NCBI GenBank assembly: GCA_900544825.1
Contig: UQWP01000031.1
Location: forward strand, 1-38,258
Length of the DNA: 38,258 nucleotides
Source of the DNA: an uncultured Prevotella sp.
Lineage (GTDB): Bacteria > Bacteroidota > Bacteroidia > Bacteroidales > Bacteroidaceae
Direction: 5' to 3'
In this document: positions 14,738 through 21,999 of the stretch, piece by piece
Layout of the letters: each line of letters opens with the position of its first letter
Position numbering within the stretch: position 1 is the stretch's first letter
The notes under the pieces: model-generated
What the model saw: only the letters and a program-made list of their open reading frames with translations
Database searches by the model: none
What the model was told of the DNA's origin: nothing
Position numbers and translations under genes: made by a program

Positions 14738-15778
14738 TTACTTTGCTGATTCGAATTCACGCAGGAAGCGGGTATCGTTCTCTGAGAAGAGACGAAGGTC
14801 GCTCACACGATACTTCAGGTTGGTGATACGCTCCACGCCCATACCGAATGCATAACCGGTATATACGTTGCTGTCGATGCCACAAGCCTCGAGGTCGTGA
14901 GGGTCAACCATACCGCAACCCAGGATTTCAACCCATCCTGTATGCTTGCAGAAGTTACATCCCTTGCCACCGCAGATGTTGCAGGAGATATCCATCTCTG
15001 CACTAGGTTCTGTGAATGGGAAGTAGCTAGGGCGCAAGCGGATCTTGGTATCTGCACCGAACATCTCACGAGCGAAGGTGAGGAGCACCTGCTTGAGGTC
15101 GGTGAAGCTTACGTTCTTATCTACATAGAGACCTTCTACCTGATGGAAGAAGCAGTGAGCACGTGCGCTGATAGCCTCGTTGCGGTAAACGCGTCCTGGG
15201 CACAATACGCGGATAGGTGGCTCGTGGGTCTCCATATAGTGAGCCTCGTCGTTAGAGGTATGGCTACGGAGCAATACATTCTTGGTAAAATCGTTGGAGT
15301 TGGTCTTCTCGATGAAGAATGTATCCTGCATGTCGCGGGCTGGATGATCGGCAGCGAAGTTCAGCATGGTGAACACGTGCTTGTCGTCATCTACCTCTGG
15401 ACCCTGATAGAGAGTGAATCCCATGCGGCCGAAGATGTCGATGATTTGGTTCTTCACTACAGTGAGAGGATGGCGTGTTCCGAGCGCTACAGGATAAGCT
15501 GTGCGGGTGAGGTCGATGTCATCGCTTGAAGACTCTGCTTCCTCCATCTGCTCTTTCAGGCCATTGATCTTCTCAAGGGCTGCGTTCTTTAATTCGTTGA
15601 TCTTGATACCAACCTCTTTTTTCTGGTCGCCTGGCACATTGCGGAAGTCGGCCATAAGGGCATTGATTTCACCCTTCTTGCTGAGATACTTGATGCGAAG
15701 CTGCTCTACCTCCTCTGCGTTCTGGGCAGTGAGGGCGTTGACTTCTTTCAAGAGTTCTTCGATTTTCTCTAATAACAT
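14738..15778 (-). CDS. pheS: Phenylalanine-tRNA ligase alpha subunit
   Basis: Charges tRNA-Phe in a heterotetramer with PheT (not in this window). The 346-aa protein has the N-terminal coiled coil that binds tRNA (1-85), then the class II core: HPARDMQDTFFI, motif 2 YRNEAISARAHCFFHQVEG, and motif 3 GYAFGMGVERI near the C-terminus. It carries an insertion with four cysteines, CNICGGKGCNFC, common in Bacteroidota PheS and possibly metal binding. A promoter lies at 15872-15879; the start ATG 15778 matches the family length. Confidence 0.97.
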   Translation of the reverse strand: MLLEKIEELLKEVNALTAQNAEEVEQLRIKYLSKKGEINALMADFRNVPGDQKKEVGIKINELKNAALEKINGLKEQMEEAESSSDDIDLTRTAYPVALGTRHPLTVVKNQIIDIFGRMGFTLYQGPEVDDDKHVFTMLNFAADHPARDMQDTFFIEKTNSNDFTKNVLLRSHTSNDEAHYMETHEPPIRVLCPGRVYRNEAISARAHCFFHQVEGLYVDKNVSFTDLKQVLLTFAREMFGADTKIRLRPSYFPFTEPSAEMDISCNICGGKGCNFCKHTGWVEILGCGMVDPHDLEACGIDSNVYTGYAFGMGVERITNLKYRVSDLRLFSENDTRFLREFESAK

Positions 15779-15871
15779 ATCTTATTATTTGTCTGTTTAC
15801 TAAATTGAAGTTTAAGCGATTTGTTTGCCATAAATGGCTCGCAAAAGTCACTAATTCATCTATTTTGAGTG

Positions 15872-15879
15872 CAAAGATA
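15872..15879 (-). promoter_or_regulatory. -7 box for pheS
   Basis: TATCTTTG followed by CAC on the minus strand, about 90 nt before the start codon. It is divergent from the promoter at 15922-15929. Confidence 0.6.
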
Positions 15880-15921
15880 ACATTTTTTGCTTAAAATATG
15901 AAATATCTCAAAAGAAAGTTG

Positions 15922-15929
15922 TACTTTTG
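15922..15929 (+). promoter_or_regulatory. -7 box for the DUF4348 lipoprotein
   Basis: TACTTTTG followed by CATAG, about 30 nt before ATG 15960. Confidence 0.65.
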
Positions 15930-15959
15930 CATAGAAAATTTGAGAAATTTTATAAGTTT

Positions 15960-16817
15960 ATGAAGAAACTCTCTTTGATAACAGTCATGTTGGCGGTGCT
16001 TACCATCGTTTGCTTCACCTCTGTAGGATGCACAGACAAGAAGCCGGCACCTGCCGTTGATTCGACTGCGGCTGATACTGCCGTAGCCGACACACAAGCT
16101 ATGGACTCAACTGAGAAATTGATAGAGGAAACTCCGATGCCTAAGGCAGCTGACGAGTTGTTTGATGATTTCCTGTTCAATTTCGCAGCCAGTCGCAAAC
16201 TTCAGATGGAACGCATCCATTTCCCTCTGGCAGTATATCGTAATGATCAATTAAAGAAGCACATCGAGAAGCGACATTGGAAGATGGAACATTTCTTCAT
16301 GCGCCAGGATTACTATACGCTTATTTTCGATAACCGTAAGCAGATGAACCTGGTGAAGGATACCACCATCGATCATGTGGTGGTAGAGAAGGTGTTCTAT
16401 AGTAGAAAGGTGGTTCAGCAGTTCCTCTTCAACCGCATCAACGGTCAGTGGATGATGACCAGCATCAACTACAAGCCGATGTATCAGAATATGAATGCCA
16501 GCTTCCTGAAGTTCTATGGCGCCTTTGCCACGGATACGGCTTTCCAGTCTCGCCATCTCCATAATCCGGTGAAGTTTACCGGTCCTGATCCAGATGATGA
16601 TTTCAGTACGATGACGGGCGAGATTGAGCCTGAGACCTGGCCTGCTTTTGCTCCGCAGTTGCCTCATGGTATGATATATAATATCATCTATGGACAGAAA
16701 TATACGGAGAGCAGCCAGAAAATCTTTGTGATTCGCGGTATTGCCAATGGGATGGAAACCCGTCTTACCTTCAAGAGAATCGAGGGTAGGTGGCAGCTGA
16801 TGAAGCTGGAGATGTAG
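15960..16817 (+). CDS. DUF4348 lipoprotein
   Basis: ATG 15960 is chosen because an upstream start would lie inside the promoter. The 285-aa product has a lipoprotein signal with lipobox SVGC (Cys at 24) and an Ala/Asp-rich linker. The conserved DUF4348 region runs from about 60 to the end (ELFDDFLFNFAASRKLQMER, WKMEHFFMRQDYYTLIFD, GPDPDDDFSTMTGEIEPETW). The fold resembles NTF2-like binding domains, but no activity is known. murB follows after 41 bp of repeat-like AT sequence, so co-transcription is possible. Confidence 0.85.
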   Translation: MKKLSLITVMLAVLTIVCFTSVGCTDKKPAPAVDSTAADTAVADTQAMDSTEKLIEETPMPKAADELFDDFLFNFAASRKLQMERIHFPLAVYRNDQLKKHIEKRHWKMEHFFMRQDYYTLIFDNRKQMNLVKDTTIDHVVVEKVFYSRKVVQQFLFNRINGQWMMTSINYKPMYQNMNASFLKFYGAFATDTAFQSRHLHNPVKFTGPDPDDDFSTMTGEIEPETWPAFAPQLPHGMIYNIIYGQKYTESSQKIFVIRGIANGMETRLTFKRIEGRWQLMKLEM

Positions 16818-16858
16818 TTTTTTTAGTTGATAGTTAAAAGTTAATAGTTTAACCAGAT

Positions 16859-17914
16859 ATGAAGGATATTCGTGACTATAGCCTATTGGCTCACAATACG
16901 TTTGGAATCGATGCCAAGTGCAAGCGATTCCTGGAATACTCATCGGTAGAAGAGGCGCAGCAGATTGTGGCTGGGCTTACGGCTGCCGATCAGCCGCTGC
17001 TCATTCTGGGTGGAGGTAGTAATCTCCTGCTGACAGGCGATTATCAGGGCACGGTGCTCCATTCTGCCATCAAGGGCATTGAGGTGCTTGAGAATGGCGA
17101 ACTGGCTGCTGCTGAGCATGATGACGCCCTACTGAATCTGGATTGGGTGTTCCTGAACTGTGGTAGCGGCGAGGTTTTTGATGATGTGGTTGCCTATGCG
17201 GTTGAGCATGACTTCTATGGTGCTGAAAATCTGAGCATTATTCCGGGCGAAGTAGGAGCGAGTGCTATCCAGAATATCGGTGCCTACGGAGTAGAGGCTA
17301 AGGATATTATATATAAGGTGGAGGCTGTAGAGATTGCTACCGGCAAGGTGGTGGTTTTCGACAACCAGGATTGTCAGTACAGCTATCGCCAGAGCAAGTT
17401 CAAGCATGAGTGGAGAGACCAGTATCTCGTTACCCATGTCATCTATCGTCTGACGAAGACCTATGCTCCAGACTTGGATTACGGTAATATCCGTGCCTCT
17501 CTGGCGGCTAAGAATATCGAGCATCCTACAGCACAGCAGCTTCGTGATGTCATCATCGAGATCCGCAATGCCAAGTTGCCTGATCCTAAGGTGCAGGGCA
17601 ATGCTGGTAGCTTCTTCATGAATCCTATCGTAGAGAAGTCGAAGTATGATGCTTTGGCAGCCCAGTATCCGGGCATGCCTCATTATACCATCGATGAGGA
17701 GCATGAGAAGATTCCTGCTGGATGGATGATTGATCAGTGCGGATGGAAGGGCAAGAGCCTGGGCCGTGCAGGTGTGCATGACAAGCAGGCTTTGGTGCTT
17801 GTGAATCGTGGCGGTGCTACGGGCGAGGAGATCGTCAATCTCTGTGAGACCATCAGAAAGGACGTGAAGCAGAAGTTTGGCATTGATATCCATCCGGAAG
17901 TGAATCTTAGATAA
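16859..17914 (+). CDS. murB: UDP-N-acetylenolpyruvoylglucosamine reductase
   Basis: An FAD enzyme that reduces UDP-GlcNAc-enolpyruvate to UDP-MurNAc with NADPH in peptidoglycan precursor synthesis (cytoplasm). The 351-aa protein opens YSLLAHNTFGIDAKCKRFLE, has the FAD-binding ILGGGSNLLL (about 49-58), then IPGEVGASAIQNIGAYGVE and the Tyr loop YSYRQSKFK of type I enzymes. The catalytic Ser is in GNAGSFFMNPIV, and the Glu lies in the C-terminal HPEVNLR. All key residues are present. Confidence 0.96.
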   Translation: MKDIRDYSLLAHNTFGIDAKCKRFLEYSSVEEAQQIVAGLTAADQPLLILGGGSNLLLTGDYQGTVLHSAIKGIEVLENGELAAAEHDDALLNLDWVFLNCGSGEVFDDVVAYAVEHDFYGAENLSIIPGEVGASAIQNIGAYGVEAKDIIYKVEAVEIATGKVVVFDNQDCQYSYRQSKFKHEWRDQYLVTHVIYRLTKTYAPDLDYGNIRASLAAKNIEHPTAQQLRDVIIEIRNAKLPDPKVQGNAGSFFMNPIVEKSKYDALAAQYPGMPHYTIDEEHEKIPAGWMIDQCGWKGKSLGRAGVHDKQALVLVNRGGATGEEIVNLCETIRKDVKQKFGIDIHPEVNLR

Positions 17915-18057
17915 CATTGAACTTTGAGTTTTGAACATTGAACTTTATGATTAGTATATAGTTGCTTGATGGGGCTTAGGTTTAGCCTAAGCTCATATCA
18001 TAAAGTTCCAAGTTCAAAGTTCCAAGTTCAAAGGTAAAAAAGTTCAAAGTTCAAAAT
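17915..18057. repeat. GTTCAAA-heptamer element with inverted arms and central hairpin
   Basis: Heptamer-like units (GTTCAAA/TTTGAAC) lie on both sides of GCTTAGG-TTTAG-CCTAAGC (17974-17992). GAACTTTATGA at about 17939-17949 is the inverse of TCATAAAGTTC at 17998-18008, so the arms can pair around the central hairpin. It fills the whole gap between murB and the metallohydrolase and shares the TCATAAAGTTC...(AGTTCAA)n block with 9802-9836. Confidence 0.7.
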
Positions 18058-18060
18058 TCA

Positions 18061-18843
18061 ATGTTCAAAGTAATATTATTGGGAACAGGAACATCTAGCG
18101 GTGTTCCTGTTTTAGGTTGTGATTGTGAGGTGTGCCGCAGCAAGGATCCACGGGATAACCGTTTGCGCTGTGCGGCGATGATAGAGACTGAGCGTACCCG
18201 TATTCTGATAGATGCAGGACCGGATATCCGTCAGCAGCTCCTGCGGGTTCCTTTCCGCAAACTGGATGGTGTGCTGATCACGCATATCCATTACGACCAT
18301 GTGGGTGGTATCGACGACCTGCGTGGTTTCTGTGTGTTTGGTGATATCAATATCTATGGCGATGAAATCACCACGGATACATTGCCGCATACGATGCCTT
18401 ACTGCTTTCCCAAGGATGCGGAAAAGCTCTATCCAGGTGCTCCCAAGTTGAAGTTGCATACCATCGTACCCCATCATTCCTATCAGATAGGAGATATCGG
18501 GTTTATGCCAATCCGGGTGATGCACGATAAACTGCCAATCCTGGGCTATCGTTTCGGCAAGTTTGCCTACATCACGGATATGAAGTCGATGAGTGATGAA
18601 GAGTATGCTTATCTGGATGGCGTAGAGACCTTGGTGATCAATGCGCTTCGATTCGATAAACCTCATCATAGTCATCAACTGGTGGATGATGCCGTCCGTG
18701 TGGCGCGCAGGATAGGAGCGAAGCAGACCTACCTTACTCACGTTACTCATCAGATAGGATTGCATGATGCAGCCAATGCCCAGCTTCCTGCAGGTTTTCG
18801 CTTTGCCTACGATGGTTTAGAGCTGGAAATTGATGAAAATTAA
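18061..18843 (+). CDS. PhnP-like metallo-beta-lactamase-fold phosphodiesterase
   Basis: A 260-aa MBL-fold hydrolase. GTGTSSGVP is followed by GCDCEVC, a cysteine group typical of PhnP relatives (phosphoribosyl cyclic phosphate phosphodiesterases). The two-metal site follows: THIHYDHVGG (HxHxDH) at about 75-84, VMHDKLPILGYRF, DMKSM and a C-terminal THVTHQIGLHD. No phosphonate genes lie nearby, so the substrate is probably a cyclic or phosphodiester metabolite but is unassigned. It begins 4 bases after the heptamer repeat, with no evident promoter of its own. Confidence 0.85.
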   Translation: MFKVILLGTGTSSGVPVLGCDCEVCRSKDPRDNRLRCAAMIETERTRILIDAGPDIRQQLLRVPFRKLDGVLITHIHYDHVGGIDDLRGFCVFGDINIYGDEITTDTLPHTMPYCFPKDAEKLYPGAPKLKLHTIVPHHSYQIGDIGFMPIRVMHDKLPILGYRFGKFAYITDMKSMSDEEYAYLDGVETLVINALRFDKPHHSHQLVDDAVRVARRIGAKQTYLTHVTHQIGLHDAANAQLPAGFRFAYDGLELEIDEN

Positions 18844-18928
18844 GTCTTAATGAAATTGAAAGAAATAAAAAAGCACGACATGTAAAGTTAAAGAGTTCTA
18901 AGAAAAAGCATTTTTTTTGGAAAAAGCT

Positions 18929-18958
18929 TGTGAGGTTCGCAGATTCTTTCTACATTTG
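18929..18958 (+). promoter_or_regulatory. Promoter of a small RNA
   Basis: TTG at 18929-18931 and TACATTTG at 18951-18958 with 19-nt spacing match the Bacteroidota promoter consensus. No gene follows; a terminator lies about 50 nt downstream. Confidence 0.65.
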
Positions 18959-18964
18959 CATGTG

Positions 18965-19027
18965 TGTTTTTCATAGTATTAGATTTAAGGTTAACAAGGT
19001 ATTGGGTCACAGCGGTGACCCTTTTTT
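18965..19027 (+). ncRNA. Short intergenic small RNA ending in an intrinsic terminator
   Basis: About 63 nt between a consensus promoter and the hairpin GGGTCAC-AGCG-GTGACCC (19004-19021) followed by TTTTTT. The body has no open frame of note. The internal AGATTTAAGGTTAACAAG looks familiar from other Bacteroidales intergenic regions, so it may be a conserved sRNA or leader, but I cannot name it. It ends 165 nt before the convergent operon's last gene. Confidence 0.6.
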
Positions 19028-19109
19028 GTTTTTATACCCTTCAAAACGCCTGATTTCTAGTCTGATTTCTGGGCTTTTTCAGATGAATCTTCTAATGTGT
19101 AGACATAAA

Positions 19110-19137
19110 AAATGCGGTCTTTTGCAAGGCCGCATTT
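19110..19137 (-). terminator. Terminator of the ytxH operon
   Basis: AAATGCGG (19110-19117) pairs with CCGCATTT (19130-19137), with A/T runs on both sides. It is placed after the last gene of the minus-strand operon and could also stop plus-strand transcription. Confidence 0.8.
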
Positions 19138-19186
19138 CTTATGATGGGTTTCATTCATATCTTTCTCTTGAGATAGAAGAATTCTC

Positions 19187-19492
19187 TTATTTCTTTTTCT
19201 TGAATTTCCGGTAGAGCTTCCACGCCAGCAGAGCTCCATCGAAAGCTCCCATACCAATAGACATCATACTTTGCAGTCTCTTGCCTCTGCTTGCGTCTTT
19301 CTTGAAGGCGTCTGGCTTGGTGAAGAGAGAGTTCCACAGGATCTTGATCTTCTTGTCGTCAGCCTCTATGCTTTTGCGAAGTGCTTCCTTGCGCAGTCTG
19401 ATGTCGTTGAGGCTGTTGTACTGTGGGCAACTGTTGTCGTCGTCCAGGTACATATTGTCATTGTTTGGCTCGTTTGTCATCATCATGCTCAT
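19187..19492 (-). CDS. Hypothetical protein, third gene of the ytxH / holin-like operon
   Basis: 101 aa. The N-terminal 25 residues are Asn/Asp-rich and probably disordered. A helix RLRKEALRKSIEADDKKIKI, a middle SRGKRLQSMMSIGMGAFDGA and a basic KKKK end follow. It begins 3 bp after the stop of the holin-like gene. In Bacteroidota a similar protein commonly follows ytxH and a holin-superfamily gene, which suggests an envelope or stress role. No catalytic motifs are visible; the start could be one of the Met codons at 1, 3, 4 or 5. Confidence 0.7.
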   Translation of the reverse strand: MSMMMTNEPNNDNMYLDDDNSCPQYNSLNDIRLRKEALRKSIEADDKKIKILWNSLFTKPDAFKKDASRGKRLQSMMSIGMGAFDGALLAWKLYRKFKKKK

Positions 19493-19495
19493 TTT

Positions 19496-19846
19496 TTATT
19501 TTTGCATAAGCAGGCTGGCTAAGAATTTCACGAGTGGTTTCTCAATCCATTGATGTCGGAAAAGGATGAAGAGAACCAGTATCAATAAGTATGCTCCCGC
19601 CACGATGCAGAATGCAGGTGCCAAGCCTACGTAATCAGCCATGGCGAATGCGGCAGCAAACGAAAGATATATCAGAGCCAAGGCGAGGAGAGCCAGCAGC
19701 AACGATCCGATGATCAGTGCCGTGAGCAGTCTTACCACCTTGTCTGTTGCATCGAGCTTCATATATTCAGATTTGAGCCCGATGTAATGCTTGAGCACCT
19801 CTACGAGTTGCCCGATGGTTTCTACATTCTTATCGCTCGAAAACAT
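19496..19846 (-). CDS. Holin-superfamily (PF07332-like) membrane protein
   Basis: 116 aa with a 40-residue N-terminal helix (KNVETIGQLVEVLKHYIGLK) and two transmembrane segments (about 43-72 and 77-98), followed by a basic C-terminal tail. This is the form of the chromosomal phage-holin-3_6-like family, not a lytic phage gene; no phage genes are nearby. It is the middle gene between ytxH and the 101-aa protein, and probably acts in the inner membrane. Confidence 0.8.
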   Translation of the reverse strand: MFSSDKNVETIGQLVEVLKHYIGLKSEYMKLDATDKVVRLLTALIIGSLLLALLALALIYLSFAAAFAMADYVGLAPAFCIVAGAYLLILVLFILFRHQWIEKPLVKFLASLLMQK

Positions 19847-19911
19847 TCTTATCGCTTATTCAAGTAATAATATGTTGTACTTGTCGAAATTTCAGGGTAG
19901 TTGGGTGGGGT

Positions 19912-20124
19912 TTAAACCTCAGGAGCAACATCCTTGATATCGTCAACCAAGTCGTCAACGTCTTTGCGTGTCAACTTGATGTCGTGCTTCTTGCAGAAAT
20001 CTTCTACAGCTCCAGCAATCTTGCTGCGTGTATCCTCACCCTTCTCAGGAGCAAAAATCATACCGAGTGCTGTACCAGCGATAGCGCCACCGAGGAATGC
20101 GCCAATGTAACCTAATGCCTTCAT
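19912..20124 (-). CDS. YtxH-domain protein
   Basis: 70 aa. A glycine-rich transmembrane helix YIGAFLGGAIAGTALGMIFA is followed by the YtxH signature APEKGEDTRSKI and an acidic amphipathic tail. YtxH-like proteins are linked to general stress in other bacteria; the mechanism is unknown. It is the first gene of its operon, with a promoter at 20228-20236. Confidence 0.88.
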   Translation of the reverse strand: MKALGYIGAFLGGAIAGTALGMIFAPEKGEDTRSKIAGAVEDFCKKHDIKLTRKDVDDLVDDIKDVAPEV

Positions 20125-20227
20125 AATCTAAAAGTTTTAAATGTTATACAATATATATGTTAATTATGTGATGGCGATGGCATTTTGGAGTTTTTATGTC
20201 CAGATGCACTTATTTCGCTTATCAATT

Positions 20228-20236
20228 GCAAATATA
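20228..20236 (-). promoter_or_regulatory. -7 box for the ytxH operon
   Basis: TATATTTG with a following C on the minus strand, with TTG about 19 nt upstream. It gives a leader of about 100 nt. Confidence 0.6.
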
Positions 20237-20391
20237 CTAATTATTCTTCAAAAAACAAGCTTTTAAGTCTTAATATTTCGTTAAAAATGTTGTTTTACGT
20301 AATGTTTAACAATCTTTATGCTGAAAACGTTTCTTTCTTTGGGATATATTTTGTATTTTCGCAGAATAAAAGCGTAAAGCTGTTCATTGCC

Positions 20392-20454
20392 CCTATATAT
20401 AATAAGGTGTAGGCCGGACTCGCGTTTGGGCAGGCACCTATATATAATAAGGTG
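20392..20454 (+). repeat. Direct 18-bp repeat in the leader of the SPOR lipoprotein gene
   Basis: CCTATATATAATAAGGTG occurs at 20392-20409 and again at 20437-20454, spaced 45 bases apart. Each copy is flanked so that CCCCT or CACCT can pair with AGGTG. A weak -7-like TATTTTCG lies at 20354-20361, so the repeats would be in the 5' leader. Confidence 0.65.
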
Positions 20455-20504
20455 AAGCAATATAAAATATTTAAGTAAACACAAATACAATTTTAGAAAA
20501 GATT

Positions 20505-20987
20505 ATGAAGAAATTATCAGTTTTGAGCTTAGGATTGTGTGCTGTTCTGGCACTCGCAAGTTGTGGTACATCTAAGGAAAGTGCCTACAAGAAGGCTTAT
20601 GAGAAGGCTCAGCAGCAGGAGGCTCAGCAGGAGCCAGCTGTTCAGGAACCAGTAGTTACTCCATTGGAAACAACAACTCCTACAGAGAGCACAACTACAG
20701 AAGTTGACAATGCTACTGTTCGCCAGGAGAATGTAGATCTCATCTCTGGTTCTGGTTTGCAGAACTTCAGCGTTGTAGTAGGTTCTTTCTCTCTGAAGGC
20801 TAATGCTGAGGGATTGGCTAGCACTCTGAAGAGCGCTGGTTATGATTCTCAGATCGTTTACAACAGTGAACGTAACATGTATCGTGTCATCGCTTCTACA
20901 TTCGTAGATAAGGCTGGGGCTGTTAAGAGCCGCAACGAGCTCCGCGCCGGCAAGTATCCAGATGCTTGGTTGCTTTTGAAGAAGTAA
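20505..20987 (+). CDS. SPOR-domain lipoprotein
   Basis: 160 aa. The signal peptide has lipobox LASC (Cys at 20), followed by a Gln/Glu/Thr-rich linker (25-70) and a C-terminal SPOR domain (about 85-160: FSVVVGSFSLKANAEGLAST, NMYRVIASTF). SPOR domains bind glycan strands lacking stem peptides at division sites. It is probably an outer-membrane lipoprotein reaching the cell wall. ruvX follows after 41 bp without a recognisable promoter, so they may be co-transcribed. Confidence 0.88.
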   Translation: MKKLSVLSLGLCAVLALASCGTSKESAYKKAYEKAQQQEAQQEPAVQEPVVTPLETTTPTESTTTEVDNATVRQENVDLISGSGLQNFSVVVGSFSLKANAEGLASTLKSAGYDSQIVYNSERNMYRVIASTFVDKAGAVKSRNELRAGKYPDAWLLLKK

Positions 20988-21028
20988 TTTTCACGTTTCA
21001 CATAGAAGATTAGAAATTTCGTAACTGA

Positions 21029-21442
21029 ATGCGAATTTTATCTATAGACTACGGTAAGAAACGTACCGGACTGGCAGTTACCGACCCATTGCAGATCATT
21101 GCTAATGGGTTGGCAACTGTTGCTACGCCCGAACTTTTCGAATTCTGCGAAGCCTATATCCAGAAGGAGCAGGTGGAGCGCATCGTCATCGGTAAGCCTA
21201 CCCAGCCCAATGGGCAGCCTAGCGAGAACCTGGCGCGTGTGGAGAATTTCTTCAACCGCTGGCGCAAGGCTCATCCCGAGGTGCCTATCGAGTACTACGA
21301 TGAGCGATTCACGTCGGTATTGGCGCATCGTGCCATGATAGACGGCGGCGTGAAGAAGAAGGCGAGAAGAGAAAACAAGGGATTGGTAGATGAGATAAGT
21401 GCTACCATCATATTACAAGACTTTATGCAATCAAGAAGATGA
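21029..21442 (+). CDS. ruvX: Putative pre-16S rRNA nuclease / Holliday junction resolvase-like YqgF
   Basis: 137-aa RNase H-fold protein. Motif SIDYGKKRTGLAV at the N-terminus carries the first catalytic Asp. VIGKPTQPNGQPS is the YqgF glycine/proline loop, and YDERFTS plus VDEISATIIL supply the remaining acidic residues. YqgF matures the 5' end of 16S rRNA in E. coli. The gene overlaps def by ATGA, so they are translationally coupled. Confidence 0.92.
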   Translation: MRILSIDYGKKRTGLAVTDPLQIIANGLATVATPELFEFCEAYIQKEQVERIVIGKPTQPNGQPSENLARVENFFNRWRKAHPEVPIEYYDERFTSVLAHRAMIDGGVKKKARRENKGLVDEISATIILQDFMQSRR

Positions 21443-21999
21443 TTTTACCAATTTATATTTATGGTCAGCCTGTATTGAGAAAAGTGGCTGAAGATATCAC
21501 CCCCGATTATCCTGAGTTGAAGGAATTAATCAATAATATGTACGAGACTCTCGATTCGAGCAATGGCATCGGTCTGGCTGCGCCTCAGATTGGCTTGGCT
21601 ATCCGCCTGGTAGTCATCGATCTCGATGTGCTCAGCGATGATCTCCCTGAGTATAAGGGATTCCGTCATGCCTTCATCAATCCTCATATCCTTGAGTATG
21701 ATGAGGAGGCAGAGAAGGATTCTTCTGATGAGGGATGTCTCTCTATTCCTGGCATCAATGAGAAGGTGGTTCGTCCTACCCGCATCCATGTGAAGTATAT
21801 GGATGAGCAGTTCCAGGAGCATGATGAGTGGGTGAGCGGCTACCTGGCTCGCGTAATGCAGCATGAGTTCGATCACCTGGAGGGCACGATGTTCGTTGAC
21901 CGCGTGTCTCCTCTCCGTAAGAACATGATAGCAGGCAAGCTCAAGAACATTATCAAGGGTAAGTTCCGCTGCAGCTATCGTACCAAGATTCGTCGATGA
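21439..21999 (+). CDS. def: Peptide deformylase
   Basis: 186-aa Fe/Zn enzyme that removes the N-formyl group from new proteins. All three signatures are present: GIGLAAPQIG, EGCLSIPG (Cys ligand) and QHEFDHLEG (HExxH ligands and catalytic Glu). It sits between ruvX and the TPR gene, with a 4-bp overlap on each side. Confidence 0.97.
   Translation: MILPIYIYGQPVLRKVAEDITPDYPELKELINNMYETLDSSNGIGLAAPQIGLAIRLVVIDLDVLSDDLPEYKGFRHAFINPHILEYDEEAEKDSSDEGCLSIPGINEKVVRPTRIHVKYMDEQFQEHDEWVSGYLARVMQHEFDHLEGTMFVDRVSPLRKNMIAGKLKNIIKGKFRCSYRTKIRR

Noticed and set aside
19496..19846. Evidence of a prophage from the holin-like gene
   Set aside because: The gene sits in the common chromosomal ytxH operon and no other phage gene is nearby.
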